Shown here one piece after another: positions 1 to 12,770 of a DNA stretch of 64,000 nt. The first letter of the stretch is position 1; every line of letters starts with the position of its first letter. Location: the NCBI GenBank assembly GCA_004519485.1, contig CP038119.1:124001-188000 (forward strand). The letters run 5' to 3'. The position numbers and the translations under genes were made by a program. The notes beneath the pieces are model-generated. The model was given only the letters and a program-made list of their open reading frames with translations, did not search any database and was not told the DNA's origin. This DNA comes from Nannochloropsis oceanica. Taxonomy: Eukaryota; Sar; Eustigmatophyceae; Eustigmatales; Monodopsidaceae.

Positions 1-683
1 GGTGGGGGATGAGACACATGTGGGGATTTAAAGAGAGGTTTGCAAGGAGGAGAAGAGGCGATGGTGACGTATGTACATTTTTGAAAAGGCAGGCCGATGA
101 GAAACAGAGAAGTGAGAATCGAATCGAAGAATGCGTTTAGAGCATCGTTACAGGAGGCGATGATTTCCTTTCATGTTAATTCGTTTTCATGGATCCTTTT
201 GTTGCTGCTGCTGCTGCTGCTTCTCCCCGGTGGCTCTTTTAAACTTGGCCTCATTTCCCCCGGAAGAGTTTTTGTTCGCATCCTATTTCATCGATGTTGT
301 ACGGCGCGAATACCACCTAAAAAGCCTTTTGTGAGGACACTTCTACGTCTATTTTTCTCCTTCCCTCCCTCCTTCGTGGTCTCAGCTCTCACCCACTTGC
401 AATCTCGCCCTCGCTTCCTGAAAGTACATTCCCAATCACACCCACGCACAGGCGTGACTTCTTGCTTTTTAACTGTCTCCCCTCCACCCAGACTTTCCTT
501 AGATAGCTCGTTCGAAATATTTCCCGCTTCCATTTCTTTATCCACTACTTCCTTCCAACCCTCTTTCTTCCGCTTTTTTTGCTTTCATCTTTCATGAGAA
601 GAAAAGTATACAACCTGCAAAGCCACCCCTTCTTCCCTCCTTCCCTCCTTCCCTCCTTCCCTCCTTCCCTTCTTTCGTTCTTT
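1..683. other. 3' flank of SETD9-like gene, no gene seen
   Basis: This stretch lies downstream of the stop codon of the minus-strand SETD9-like gene. It is pyrimidine rich on the plus strand, with a (CCTT/CCCT)n tract at about 633-671 just beyond that stop. The 166-codon open frame at 97-597 is low complexity, with a leucine run from CTG repeats, and resembles no family I recognise. I see no convincing gene. Confidence 0.6.
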
Positions 684-2916
<2,233 letters not shown>

Positions 2917-3476
2917 TAATCAGGAAAAAGGATACTGATGACGATGGTCATGATGAACGCTTGTAGCTGTGCGTTTGTGTCGTTTGTAGGGGTTGTATGG
3001 TGAGTGGCGGGGTTCTCCAAGCCACGGGCGAGTAAAGACCCGTGTGTGTTCGCAATTACAGCTTTCGTATAAAAGACCGACCAGGCCCAACTGGGACCAT
3101 TCGGACTTTGAAGGAGAGGTTTGGCATGTAAGTGTCTGTGTGTCGGTAGACAGCGCATCAGAGTGCCTGAATACCGTAACAGAACAACAAAGAGGACACC
3201 TGCACCTCGAATGGCTTCAACAAGTTGAAGGCAAACGTTCAGCGAGCAGCAGCGCGTCCCATTGGCTCTTCTAGGCCTGATCACATCGAGTTACAATGCT
3301 TAAAGCATGTGATCAAGATACGGTGGATGGTCAATTTTGTGCAAACACATGTGGGTGTTGCCATTAGAGAGACTTTGATTTCATGTGGTGGTTAACCAAT
3401 ATCCCCGTTAAGATGACCTCCCCTTCCTCACAGGCCTTGTTGTACAAAACGCACATCACACATAGGCACAGCAGCG
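2917..3476. promoter_or_regulatory. Divergent promoter region, SETD9-like / neuferricin
   Basis: The 560 bp between the start codons of two divergently transcribed genes must contain both promoters. It is less repetitive than most spacers here. It carries a nested inverted repeat at 3278-3315: TGATCACAT at 3278-3286 and its complement ATGTGATCA at 3307-3315, with ATGCTT/AAGCAT (3296-3308) between them. No clear TATA box was identified. Confidence 0.55.
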
Positions 3477-4750
3477 ATGCGCAAGCGCACCGCAGGCCAA
3501 CGGGGCCTGGACTACATGGTGCTGCCTACCGCGGACGAGCTGGCTGCGGAGCTGAGGGAGAGAGGTATGCGCGTGGGGGACTGAATTCGGGTGTGGCTAT
3601 GTAGCTCCTCAATTCCCGACGCGCCTGACAGGTGCATCCATGGCTAGTCTCCGCTTTCCATGTCCTCCATTGAGACATGCTCTTTTGCCACAAACTAATG
3701 TATCCTCTCTCTATCTCACTGATGCTAGATTTTATCGCATTCCTCTCATTGTCTTTTTTCTCCTCCCATCCTCCTCTCTCTCCTTACCCCTCCCCTGGAT
3801 AAGAAAAAAACAAAGGACCCTCCCCTAAAGAAATCGTCAAATACGCTTTTTTTGGCTTTGTAGCTATCATCCTCCTCATGGGGATGGGCTGGCATCTCGG
3901 TCAACACCAGCGGAGACGAAACAATGGCCTTTCACCCACTGATCTCGCCCGTGCCCGGCGCGCTGCTCATCAAGCCGCCTTCCCTCAGGACCCGGACAAA
4001 CCAAGTATACTTTCCCTCGTTCAAGCAGAGGAGGATGCCTTGCCCGGGGTACCCCGTCTTTTCACCTTTTCCGAGCTCCAGCAGGCAAAACACGACTATC
4101 TTGCATCCTCTTCCCCCTCCTCTTCCTCCCAACCTCCCATCTACCTCGCAATTGTTGGCCATGTCTTCGACGTCTCGAAAGGTGACCAATTCTACGCTCC
4201 ACCGGACGAGAAGGAGGGAGGGAGGGAAGGCGGAGGCTATGGATTCTTTGCCTTCCGTGACGCGGCCCGCGCCTATGTCACAGGCGACTTCTCGAAGGAG
4301 GGACTGAGGGAAGACGTAGAAGGGCTGAAGGAGGAAGAATGCCGGGGTGTGTGGCGGTGGGTGAATTTTTTCAAGGACAAGGAGGAATACCCCTTTGTGG
4401 GGAGGTTGGTGGGCATGTATTTTGACGCGGACGGGAGGCCGACGAGGAGTTACTTGAATTTTAGGGCTTGTGTAGGGACGGGAGGGGGGGGGAAGGGGGT
4501 AGGCGGGGAGGAGGGGGAGGAGGAGGCATGTGCGACCAGCTGGGAGAGGGGAAAGGGACATACGGTTTGGTGCGAGGGATCAGATGGGAAGGTGCCACGG
4601 AGGAGGTTGAAAGAGGGAGGCGGGGAGGCGAGGGGCCGGTGTGTGTGTGTTGATTTGAAGGATGGGAAGGTGCACGCGGCGGAGGCGGAGGGGACGTTGG
4701 TTGTCTACCCGGGCTGCGAGCCACAGAAGTCGATGTGTGCGTTTGAGTGA
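3477..4750 (+). CDS. CYB5D2: Neuferricin-like membrane cytochrome b5/MAPR protein
   Basis: Membrane-anchored MAPR-family (cytochrome b5-like haem/steroid-binding) protein of the neuferricin type. Exon 1 is 3477-3564 (ends GAGAGAG|gtatgc) and exon 2 is 3804-4750 (acceptor ATAAG after a pyrimidine tract); 88+947 bp give 344 residues. One hydrophobic segment (YAFFGFVAIILLMGMGW) lies near residues 40-58. The binding domain follows at about 110-220: LFTFSELQQAK, IYLAIVGHVFDVSKG, FFAFRDAARAYVTGDFS, then WVNFFKDKEEYPFVGRLVG. Order and spacing match animal neuferricin, including the C-terminal Cys-rich part (RCVCVDLKDG, YPGCEP). A GGGAGGGA tract inside the domain adds EGGREGGG. It probably acts at the ER or endomembranes; the ligand cannot be told from sequence. 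The first exon is inferred from phase and the transmembrane context. Confidence 0.85.
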
Positions 4751-5212
4751 GAAGGGGGAAGAGAGGAGGGAAGGAAGGGAGATGGGAGGGAGGAGAATGA
4801 ATTATATACTGAAGAATGGGTTGATGATGGAGGGACAGGATTAGGAGGAGGGAAAGGAGAGAAGACGATGAAGACGATGACGACAAAGAAGAAGAAGAAT
4901 GCGAATAAGAAGGTTACCTCCCACTCGGCCACGCGATCCAGTATCAACTTTTACATTACTCGCGACAGATATGTTGTGTTGAAGCGCTTCAACTAGCTCC
5001 CTACCATGCAGGAGGACCGAAATGTTGCTTCGAAAGGGGCAGAGGTTGTACGCATTAAATGAACACAGGAAGCGAGTTGACACACATGAGGTTCAAAACG
5101 TCAGGCCCACAGACACATCTGTAAAGTGTTATGTCTCTTTATCATTTTCCTTCGAGTACTTCGTTCTTGTCAACCATTTACACGTAGATACATGTGTCCA
5201 TTCTTCTTCCCT
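4751..5212. other. Convergent 3' spacer, neuferricin / ketopantoate reductase
   Basis: This 462-bp tail-to-tail spacer starts purine rich (GGGA/GAAGA units to about 4905) and becomes more AT rich toward 5200, as expected of two 3' untranslated regions. No gene was recognised. Confidence 0.5.
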
Positions 5213-6645
5213 TCACAGCCCCCTTGTCTTCCGAATCCCTTCTACTGCTAGTACTACACTCTCCAGGTAAGGCACCTCCACCCCTAATTCTTTCGCGCGC
5301 TCCCATGGCCTGAGGAACATGTACTGCGTCTCCATCGGCAGCCCGGCAAGCAGATCCAGCACGGTGCTCGACATGTATGGACCCATCGCATCGGTTAATT
5401 CAAACATGTGCGTGTGAAACCCATACTCAATCCTTAGACTAGAAGGCGAATGCACCGTCTCAGTATCCTCCCCTCCTTCACTCCCTCCGTTGCTTCCTCC
5501 AACTATACCTCCCCCTAAGTCGGCATTGGCCGCTTTGATAACATCGAGCATGATCTTACTTGCCAGTGCACGCAATTCTGGCGTTTGGACTATATAATCA
5601 ACGCTCTTACCGCCTAGCACACACCCGAGCCCATTAAAAGGGACGTTCCAGCAGCACTTGCTCCACCGCCCCAGAAGAAGGGAGGGCGTGGTTTCCACCT
5701 GAATACGAAAAGGAGGAAAGGACATGCCAAGCATCAGGATACATGCAATGTCGTCATCAAGATGAGAGTAGAGAGAAAAGAGGGGAGGAAGGATAGGAAG
5801 GAGCCTCACGACCATCGCACCTCGATTTTGGCGCCCTTGAAGAGATGGGTGACGTACAATAGCTCGTGAAGATCGTCCTGCAGGAATAGAAGGGAGTCAG
5901 GGACAGAAAGCACTACATCATGAAGACCCATAGAAATAGGAATGGAATCAAGCAAGAAACGAAACCCTCCTTTCCAGGCATGAGCGAGTCAAGGCGCTGT
6001 GAGACGAACCTCGTAGTGCCCGATGACCAGCTTCCCGTATTTCAAATGGGCCACTTCACCCGACCCGACGGGCCCGCGGTTCGCGCATACAAACGCCATA
6101 CCCCCAAAGATTCTCCCTCCCTTCACCCCTGCCTTTTCCTCCAGGTCTTTCTCGAGGCCGTATCCATTCATTAGTGCCAACACCCTCGTTTCCTTCCCCA
6201 CCACGCGCCTATTCGAAAGCAAGGAGGGAATCGCGGGAAACGAAGTGGTCTTCAGAGCAATAATCACCCAATCCACAGGAAAATCTCCGTCGCCTTCTCC
6301 AATTTCTCCTCCTTCTCCTCCCTCTCCTCTTCTTTTCCTTCCTCCTCCTCTTGCTGCACGCATCTGTGCATACTCGTCCATCGACCGTACTATTTGGGGA
6401 TCGTCAAAATACATGTCTCCATCCGGGGAAGTTATCCTCAAACCTTTCTTGCTCACGGCGTCATATTCCCGTCGCATTAAGAATGTGACATCGTGCCCAG
6501 CTTCCAGCAATCTTCCGCCATAAAGCGAGCCGACTGCGCCGGCGCCGAGGACGAGGATGGACTGACGTGGGGGAGGATGAAGTGGAGGCGGGGAGGCGGC
6601 ATCGATGGTGGTGGTCGAGACGCTACTGATAGAGGAGGTGGACAT
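5213..6645 (-). CDS. panE: 2-dehydropantoate 2-reductase (ketopantoate reductase)
   Basis: Reduces 2-dehydropantoate to pantoate with NADPH, a step of pantothenate and CoA synthesis. Three exons: 6645-6010, 5877-5821 and 5698-5213 (636+57+486 bp, all phase 0), giving 392 residues. Donors are GAG|gttcgt and GAG|gtgcga; both acceptors end CAG. The N-terminal Rossmann motif GAGAVGS is at residues 34-40, followed by DWVIIALKTT and NGYGLEKDL typical of ApbA/PanE. The 19-codon middle exon (DDLHELLYVTHLFKGAKIE) links to the helical C-terminal domain (KCCWNVPFNGLGCVLGG; PMETQYM). A Gly/Glu-rich insert lies near residues 98-118. The first 28 residues are Ser/Thr/Pro rich and give no clear targeting signal. 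It diverges from the IPMK gene. Confidence 0.93.
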
Positions 6646-7248
6646 CTATATATGGGGGGTTGGAAGATGACGGTGAAGTCAAGGAGTTAATGAGTGTCTA
6701 ACGAGGAGTAGAAGAAATGCCACGTCATCACTATGGTTAAGTTAGAAGAAAAGCAACCACAGGAAATGCGCCTGCTCACAGGAATGTGACTGATTACGGC
6801 TCCAAGGGTTGGGCGTGCGGGAGTGCGGACATGGAATGTGATTATGGGCACTTGACACCCGCAACTATAAATTGTTGATATTGCTCCATAAGGCAGTAGC
6901 ACAAAAGTAAGACAGACATTCTCCCCATACATAGAAGGATTGGGGAGAAACTGACAGGAGGGCTACAGTACACGAACGAGAATTCATACGGACCTGCGGA
7001 CGACAGGGATTAGGATATTCTCTTCTCCTGCATGTCGTCTCAGCTACGACTCCGTGCTTACAGAGGTCAGGCACTGTGGTCAGTGAGACACGGACAGGGA
7101 GTAGCCTCTGGGGTCCAAAGCCGTCCGTCGTGTAAAGGAGGACCAAGGACAGCAAGAACGCTAGTGATGGATGCCGAGCACGCCGCCATATGGACATTCC
7201 TGTCTTGCACTTTTGTGCGATGGATGGTGTGGGTGTAGAAAGTGTGAG
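6646..7248. promoter_or_regulatory. Divergent promoter region, panE / IPMK
   Basis: This 603-bp head-to-head spacer between ketopantoate reductase and IPMK has little simple repeat until the 12-bp tandem repeats at 7264-7299 in the IPMK leader. It presumably carries both promoters. No recognisable operator was seen. Confidence 0.45.
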
Positions 7249-8841
7249 ATGAGAAAGAAGGGAGGCAAGCGGTGAGGCAAGCGGTGAGGCAAGCGTTGCT
7301 TGGTGTAAGACTGCTACCGACCCTGTGGGCAGGCAGAAGCTACAGGCAAGCCCGGCACGATTTATCCTTGCCTTCTAACCTTTCCTTTCATTTGTTCAAT
7401 ATGTAACAGGCCCCCAGCGTTGTCGTCCTCAATTTCCTCGTCCCGCACCTCCCCACTCCTCAGCAACGCCGCCCTTTCTACACCCCCACCCCTACTACCA
7501 TCCACCCCCTCCCCTATGCCCGCGTCCGCGCCCCAAAACCACCACTATCACCATGACATCCAAGAGAATGCCCTGGCGCCAATGCCGCACCAGGTCGGGG
7601 GCCATCGACCCAAGACCGCGGACGAAGCCCCCTACATGCTCCGACTTGAGCCCCCTCTCTCCGTCGCCTCATCCTCTTCTTCCTCGTCATCCTCCCCCCC
7701 ACGACCGCGTCTTCTCAAGGTGGTCCAAGCAGGCGACAAGGGTGAGAGGGAACTAGCATTTTATCAACGCCTGTTCAAGGAGGAAGAGGGGGAAAAGAGG
7801 GAGGGCGGGAACGGGGACGCAGCCGAAGCCGAGCAGCAGAGCACAGGGGGGATTTGGAAAGCTCTCCAGCCCTTCGTACCCTCCTTTTACGGAGTTCAGG
7901 CAATCCACGCAAACGGTCTTTCTCACCGATATCTCATCCTCGAAGACCTTTCCCTTCCTCCCTCCTTCCCTCCTACCTGTAGCCTCCCCACGAAGAGCGA
8001 CCCCAAGCCCTCCCTCCCTGCCTCTCTTATTGAGCATTATCCCTCCATTCTGGACGTTAAAATAGGACAGAGAAGCCATCCCCCATGGGCACCGTCGGAC
8101 AAAGTGGCCAGAGAACAGATAAAGCACCCGCACCAGAAGGATGTGGGATTTCGAATTGTGGGGATGAAGATATATGAGGGAGGAGGAGGAAGAGGGGAAA
8201 AAGGAGGAGCGGAAGAAGGAGGAACGGAAGGAGGAGAGAGAAAAGAAGAGAACAAATTAGCATGTACCAGCTCCACGACGATAAGGAGAGGGGGATATGT
8301 GAGTGAAGGGAAGGAGTATGGAAGAGGGTTGAGGCCCGGAAAGGAGCTTAAGGAGGGGTTGGCGCGATTTTTCCTAAGGGGGATGAAAGAAGGGAAGGAG
8401 GAAGAGGGGGTGTTGAAGCGATTAGATCTTTTTATAAAGCGATTGGAGGGACTTAAGAAGTGGTTTTCTAGGCAGAGGTGCCTGAAATTTTGGTCCTCGA
8501 GCTTGTTATTCGTCGATCACCGTTATTATGACTCTCAGCATAAGGATAAGGAGCAGGAGCAGGAGGAGCAGCAGCAGCAACTGCAGGGGAACGGAGGAGA
8601 GAAGGGAGGAGGGAGAATAGGAGAGGTTTGGAAGGAGGGAAGATGGCGGGTGGAGGAGGAAGACGTGGACTTGCGTATGATAGACTTCGCACATGTGCAG
8701 ATACGGGGGGAGGAAGGGGAGGGAGGATGGGAGGAAGGGGATGTAAATTATATGTATGGGCTGTCCTCTCTTTTGCGGCATTTAAAGGAGCTCCGGGAGG
8801 ATGCGAAAGGAGTAGCAAGGAGCAGGCAGAGGAGCAAATGA
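7249..8841 (+). CDS. IPMK: Inositol polyphosphate multikinase (IPK family)
   Basis: Phosphorylates inositol phosphates (InsP3 to InsP5 type). Exon 2 (7410-8841, acceptor TAACAG) is secure. It carries the IPK signature PSILDVKIG (PxxxDxKxG), then DVGFRIVGMKIYEGG, EYGRGLRPGKELKEGLARFF, the SSLLFVDH motif and MIDFAHV (IDF). Domain order matches animal and plant IPMK rather than the larger InsP6 kinases. The exon lacks an in-frame ATG before the conserved part, so a 5' exon is needed. I propose 7249-7271 (MRKKGGK plus two bases), whose donor CG|GTGAGG fits in phase, giving 484 residues. That exon is inference. Gly/Glu-rich inserts near 8170-8240 and poly-Gln near 8550-8585 interrupt the fold. The stop codon sits in an 18-bp tandem duplication. 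Confidence 0.85.
7264..7299 (+). repeat. 12-bp tandem repeat at IPMK first donor
   Basis: Two perfect copies of GGCAAGCGGTGA (7264-7275 and 7276-7287) are followed by a third, GGCAAGCGTTGC, with two changes (7288-7299). The first two copies each contain CG|GTGAGG, so the proposed 5' splice site of IPMK is duplicated. Confidence 0.9.
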
Positions 8842-8873
8842 GCGATTTTCATAGCATGAGCGATTTTCATAGC
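8838..8873 (+). repeat. 18-bp perfect tandem duplication over IPMK stop
   Basis: ATGAGCGATTTTCATAGC occurs twice in tandem, at 8838-8855 and 8856-8873. The IPMK stop codon (TGA, 8839-8841) lies in the first copy. Confidence 0.95.
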
Positions 8874-9632
8874 ACATGTATCTCCTGAAGACAACATGAT
8901 TAGGAGTATATAATGGACCAGGGGAACTGAATCCTGAATCCTCTAGGGATTATCGACTTGTAATGCCGTTAAGAGGCAATTAAATAAACGTTTAATGTGT
9001 GCGTGTGTGTGTGCGTGTCTCGAGACGATTCTATTAATTTTCCCTCTTCTCTTTCTTTTCACGCCTTTCACTGTCTCTATCTGTCTCTATTCATCCTCTT
9101 TCTCTTCCATTGATGTTCGGGTTTTTGTGGCAAGCTTCATACCATATCATAATCATAATCATAATCACATACTACATCATCAGCACTCCTTTTCTTCCTC
9201 CCTCTTGACTCCTTAATCTGAAAATTCTCGGGAGAAAGTCGTCTCAAAGTCGTCTCACCCGAAGGGGAGGGAAGGGACGGATAAGTACACGATTTCACAG
9301 ATCCACCCCCCCCACCTTCAACTGACCTTCTTATCCTTTTTCTGCCTTCAAATTACCTTATTTTCTGCCCACTCCCCTCCCCATCTTTATTATTAATTGC
9401 ATTTCCTTCGCTCTCTCTGGCTTGGTCTGGTCACTACGGGGGCGGCTATTCTTCGAACTGTCAAATCTCTGTCTTTCTGTATCTACGCGTTGATGCAGCG
9501 AAACGACTACTATCGGGTAGAGTTGCGACTTATCAAAATGGCAAGTCGATAAACTTGCTTCTGTCTCTATATTTTTCTTCGTCTGGCCCAGCATGATGTT
9601 CGCCTTCTCGTGGGCCCTCCCTCTTCCCCTCT

Positions 9633-9700
<68 letters not shown>

Positions 9701-10040
9701 CCCCGCGGTCAAGAAAGTCCGCGCGAACGTCGTAGGGCTGGCTGCTGGCGCTGCTACTGCTGGTGCTGTTGCTGGAATTGGCGCTGGTTTGATGCTACCA
9801 ATACTGTTACTAGTACTGTTATCAAATGCTTGTCAAAACCCTTACAAGTGGCTGCTGTGTACTTCCTCCCCTCCCCCCCCCCTTCCTCCCTCCCTCCCTC
9901 CCTGTCCAAAATTCTTGCTGATGCCCTTTCTCACGCCTCCCTTCCTCCCTTCCTTCCTCCCTCGTCATAATGACCACTCAGACAATGGCTAAAATACAGA
10001 AAGTAAATAAAGTAATCATTTCTGAAAGAAACGCTTTTAA
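8842..10040. other. Convergent 3' spacer, IPMK / cyclin
   Basis: This 1.2-kb tail-to-tail region has mixed composition to about 9590, including a short ATAATC repeat near 9147-9168. A CTG microsatellite and CCCT-rich sequence follow. Open frames here are poly-Leu or low complexity and resemble no family I know. I see no gene. Confidence 0.55.
9643..9699. repeat. (GCT)19 microsatellite
   Basis: A pure run of 19 GCT units (CTG/CAG class), with impure CTG units continuing on its left side, in the spacer between IPMK and the cyclin gene. The same triplet class encodes the poly-Gln tail of the neighbouring cyclin, but this copy is outside the coding region. Confidence 0.93.
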
Positions 10041-12770
10041 CTATAGCCAGTGCTGCTGCTGCTGCTGCTGATATTGCTGTTGTTGCTGTTGCTGCTGCTG
10101 CTGCCACTGCAAGTGCTGCTGCTCAAGCCGATATACATCTTGATCCCGCTGCTGCTTGCGCAACAGCTGCTGCTGCAAGTGCCGCTGCTGCTGGAGCTGC
10201 TGTTGGTAGAGGTCGGAGTGGCACGGGAAGGGTTGTGAGTGGGCCCTGGAAATCTGCAAATGAGGGACTGCCGGACGCATTTCCATTTCCTCCTCTCCAC
10301 CTCCTCTTCCTCCTCCACATCTTCCTTCCGCCTGCATGTGCGAGCGCTGGAGGTGGTGGTGGTGGTACTGTTGTTGCTGGTGCTGGTGCTGGTGCTGGTG
10401 CTGGTGCTGCTGCGGCTGCTGCTGGTGGAGTGCAAAATCATACTTTTGAAAAGTACTCGAAGCCACCTTTGCTCCTCTTTCCCCCTGCTGCTGGTGCTGC
10501 TGGCGCTGCTGCTGCTCCATTATTTCTATTTCCTCGACTCCAGTCGGACTGATTACCCGGACTGGCTTGCCACCGTACGAAGGAGAAGGCGTGCAAGGCA
10601 CAGCCCCCCCTCCCTTTCCTCCCACCTCCAAGGGCGGAAGGAGGGAGGGAGGAAGGGCAAGGAAATGCGGGAGGTAGATCGAGCCTTCCCAACCCCCACA
10701 TCCGTCCGGCACGGCTGCGGCCTTCTTGGCCTGTCTCCCTAATAGCCCCAAGCAATCGCTGATCTCCTGCGGTTCCACTTTCAGTTCGTTGGCGTCCAGC
10801 GTCTGAAGCCACTGCATCTCCAGAGTCGGATCCAACCCCTCCCCTTCCTCCCTCCCCCCCTCCCCTTTCATCGAGGACCGGACCCAGGCGAAGGAGGCCA
10901 GGATGGCGGCAACGGCAATCACACTCACAGGGAATTTGATTAACCCCGGCGTGTCGAGGGCCATCAATGCCAGGTCATTGGCATGGTCATCCAGGGCTAA
11001 AAAGAGTCCTTTGTTCTTCACCCCTCCATCCCTTCCTCCCTCCCTGTCTCCTCGTCCTCCCAGGCCTTCTGAAGCCGGCGACTGACGCCCTCCTTCCCTC
11101 CCTTCATGAGCCGGGAGGAAGTGGAGCAGATGATGAATTAACGTCCCGGCCGTTGGGGGGTTCAAGTAACGGCCAAGGGCTCCCATCATCCGAAATTCCA
11201 TATCGCAGAGCGCTCCAGGTGTAAGGAGGGAGGCGGACGTCAAATTTTCAAGCTTTTTGGCGACATTGGAAGTGCTGTCCCCTTGCTGCATTTTCATGGC
11301 AAGGATGAAGGCGCACACGGCCAGCTTCTCGAAGACCCGCTCGTCACACAGGAAAAACGGCGTGGTGGTTGGACTACTGCTGCTGTTGCTGCTGCTGCTG
11401 TCAATGTTACTGCTGTTGGCGGTCTCTGCAGCTGTGGAACGGGTGCCTGCCACCGTCATCCCCACAGGACCAGCAGGAGCAGAAGCCGCAGGAGCAGGAG
11501 CAGCTGTAGAGGTGGTGGTGGCCGAGGTGGCGAAAGGTCCGGCAAGGGGAGGGTAGAGAAGGGCGGCGAGGTAGCGATCGAGGAAATTGGTGGCAGTGGG
11601 GATGGTCTCGCGGTTGGCCTGGACCTGCTGGACGACTTTCGAGAACCATCGAACAGAGCCTTGACGACGGTGGGCAAGGATGAGGTCCTGGGAGAGGGAG
11701 GCAAGAAGGGAGGGACGGAGGGTCGTGTGAGAGGGAAAGCATGAGCTGCTGGTGGCCGACGCTTACACACGGATCCAGGATGGGAGGGAGGAAGGGAGAG
11801 AGGGAGGAACGGAGGGAGAGAAAGTAGAAAGGTGGAACAACGTACCTGCTCCAAGTGCTTAAAGTACGCGAGAGGGGGGGCGTAGTAATCTCGCTCTTGT
11901 ACGTGCATATTAACAACCATCTCAGCTACGTCTTCGAAGTCTGCTTCGTCCACTGAGTCCAAGTGCTGGGAAAGGAAATACCCGGTCCGGGTGCGGTAAG
12001 GCCGAGATAAGGAGGAGTAGGAGCGTTGTCGCAGCAGGTGGGGAGGAGGGGGAGGAGGGATATGGGAAAGAGCGGGCATGCTTTGCGTGCGCCCGAGAGA
12101 TGCCCGGGAAGGGAGAGGAGGTGGGAGGGTCGGAGGGGGAGGTTTGTGTTGTTGTTGTGGTGGCCCGCTAGGAAGGACGTTGCGTAGGCTCGAGGAGGGG
12201 TGGAAAGGGGCAATACTCGGGCGTGCGACGGATGCAGTCGGAGGGACCCCTGTAATCGCCATCACAGCCATCGGGGCGGGGAAAGGAGGAAGGGCATGGG
12301 AGGCAGCAAAACAAAGCTGCGGCTGCTGCGGCTGCGGTGGTTGCTGGGAAAGGAGCGGATGAGGCGGGACGACGGCTCCGTGGCCATACTGGTGCTGGTA
12401 CACGGTCGCAGGATGTGTCTATGAAGAAATGAAGGAACAAAGAAAGGGTAAATAGCGATGTTTTTTAATGCCCGTGACTCATCAAATCAGCTCTTACCTC
12501 GGCAGCGAAGGCGGTCTCGTTGGCATCCTCCTCCCCGAGCTCCTCGTCGCAGTTGAGGCTTTTGCTTCCGTCGTCGTCGCGCAGCATATACAAGTCCGTG
12601 CAATCTTTCTCCTCCTCTTCCTCTTCATTCTTCTCTTCCTGGTGCTGCATTTGCAGGGGCTGCGGGTAGTGGTGATGATACGAAGCGGTGGACGGCCTGG
12701 GATTGTCGGAGAAGGAAGCGAGACGCCCCCCGCCGATGCTGTTGCTAAGCAACACGTCGCCCGGCATCAT
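10041..12770 (-). CDS. Cyclin-box protein with long poly-Gln C-terminus
   Basis: Putative cyclin, a CDK-binding regulatory protein. Three exons: 12770-12498, 12418-11846 and 11687-10041 (273+573+1647 bp, all phase 0), giving 830 residues. Donors are GAG|gtaaga and CAG|gtacgt; acceptors are CATAG and CCCAG. The cyclin box begins at about residue 255 (DYYAPPLAYFKHLEQ, then DLILAHRRQGSVRWFSK) and contains ETIPTATNFLDRYLAA, the helix block equivalent to ETLxLAVNxxDRFL. VFEKLAVCAFILAMKMQ follows, and a C-terminal fold with FPVSVIAVAAILASFAW comes near 490-510. An Ala/Ser-rich insert splits the box. The last 200 or so residues are Gln/His/Ser rich. The N-terminal 250 residues are Pro rich with an acidic run. 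It may belong to the expanded diatom-type cyclins; the partner is unknown. Confidence 0.87.
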
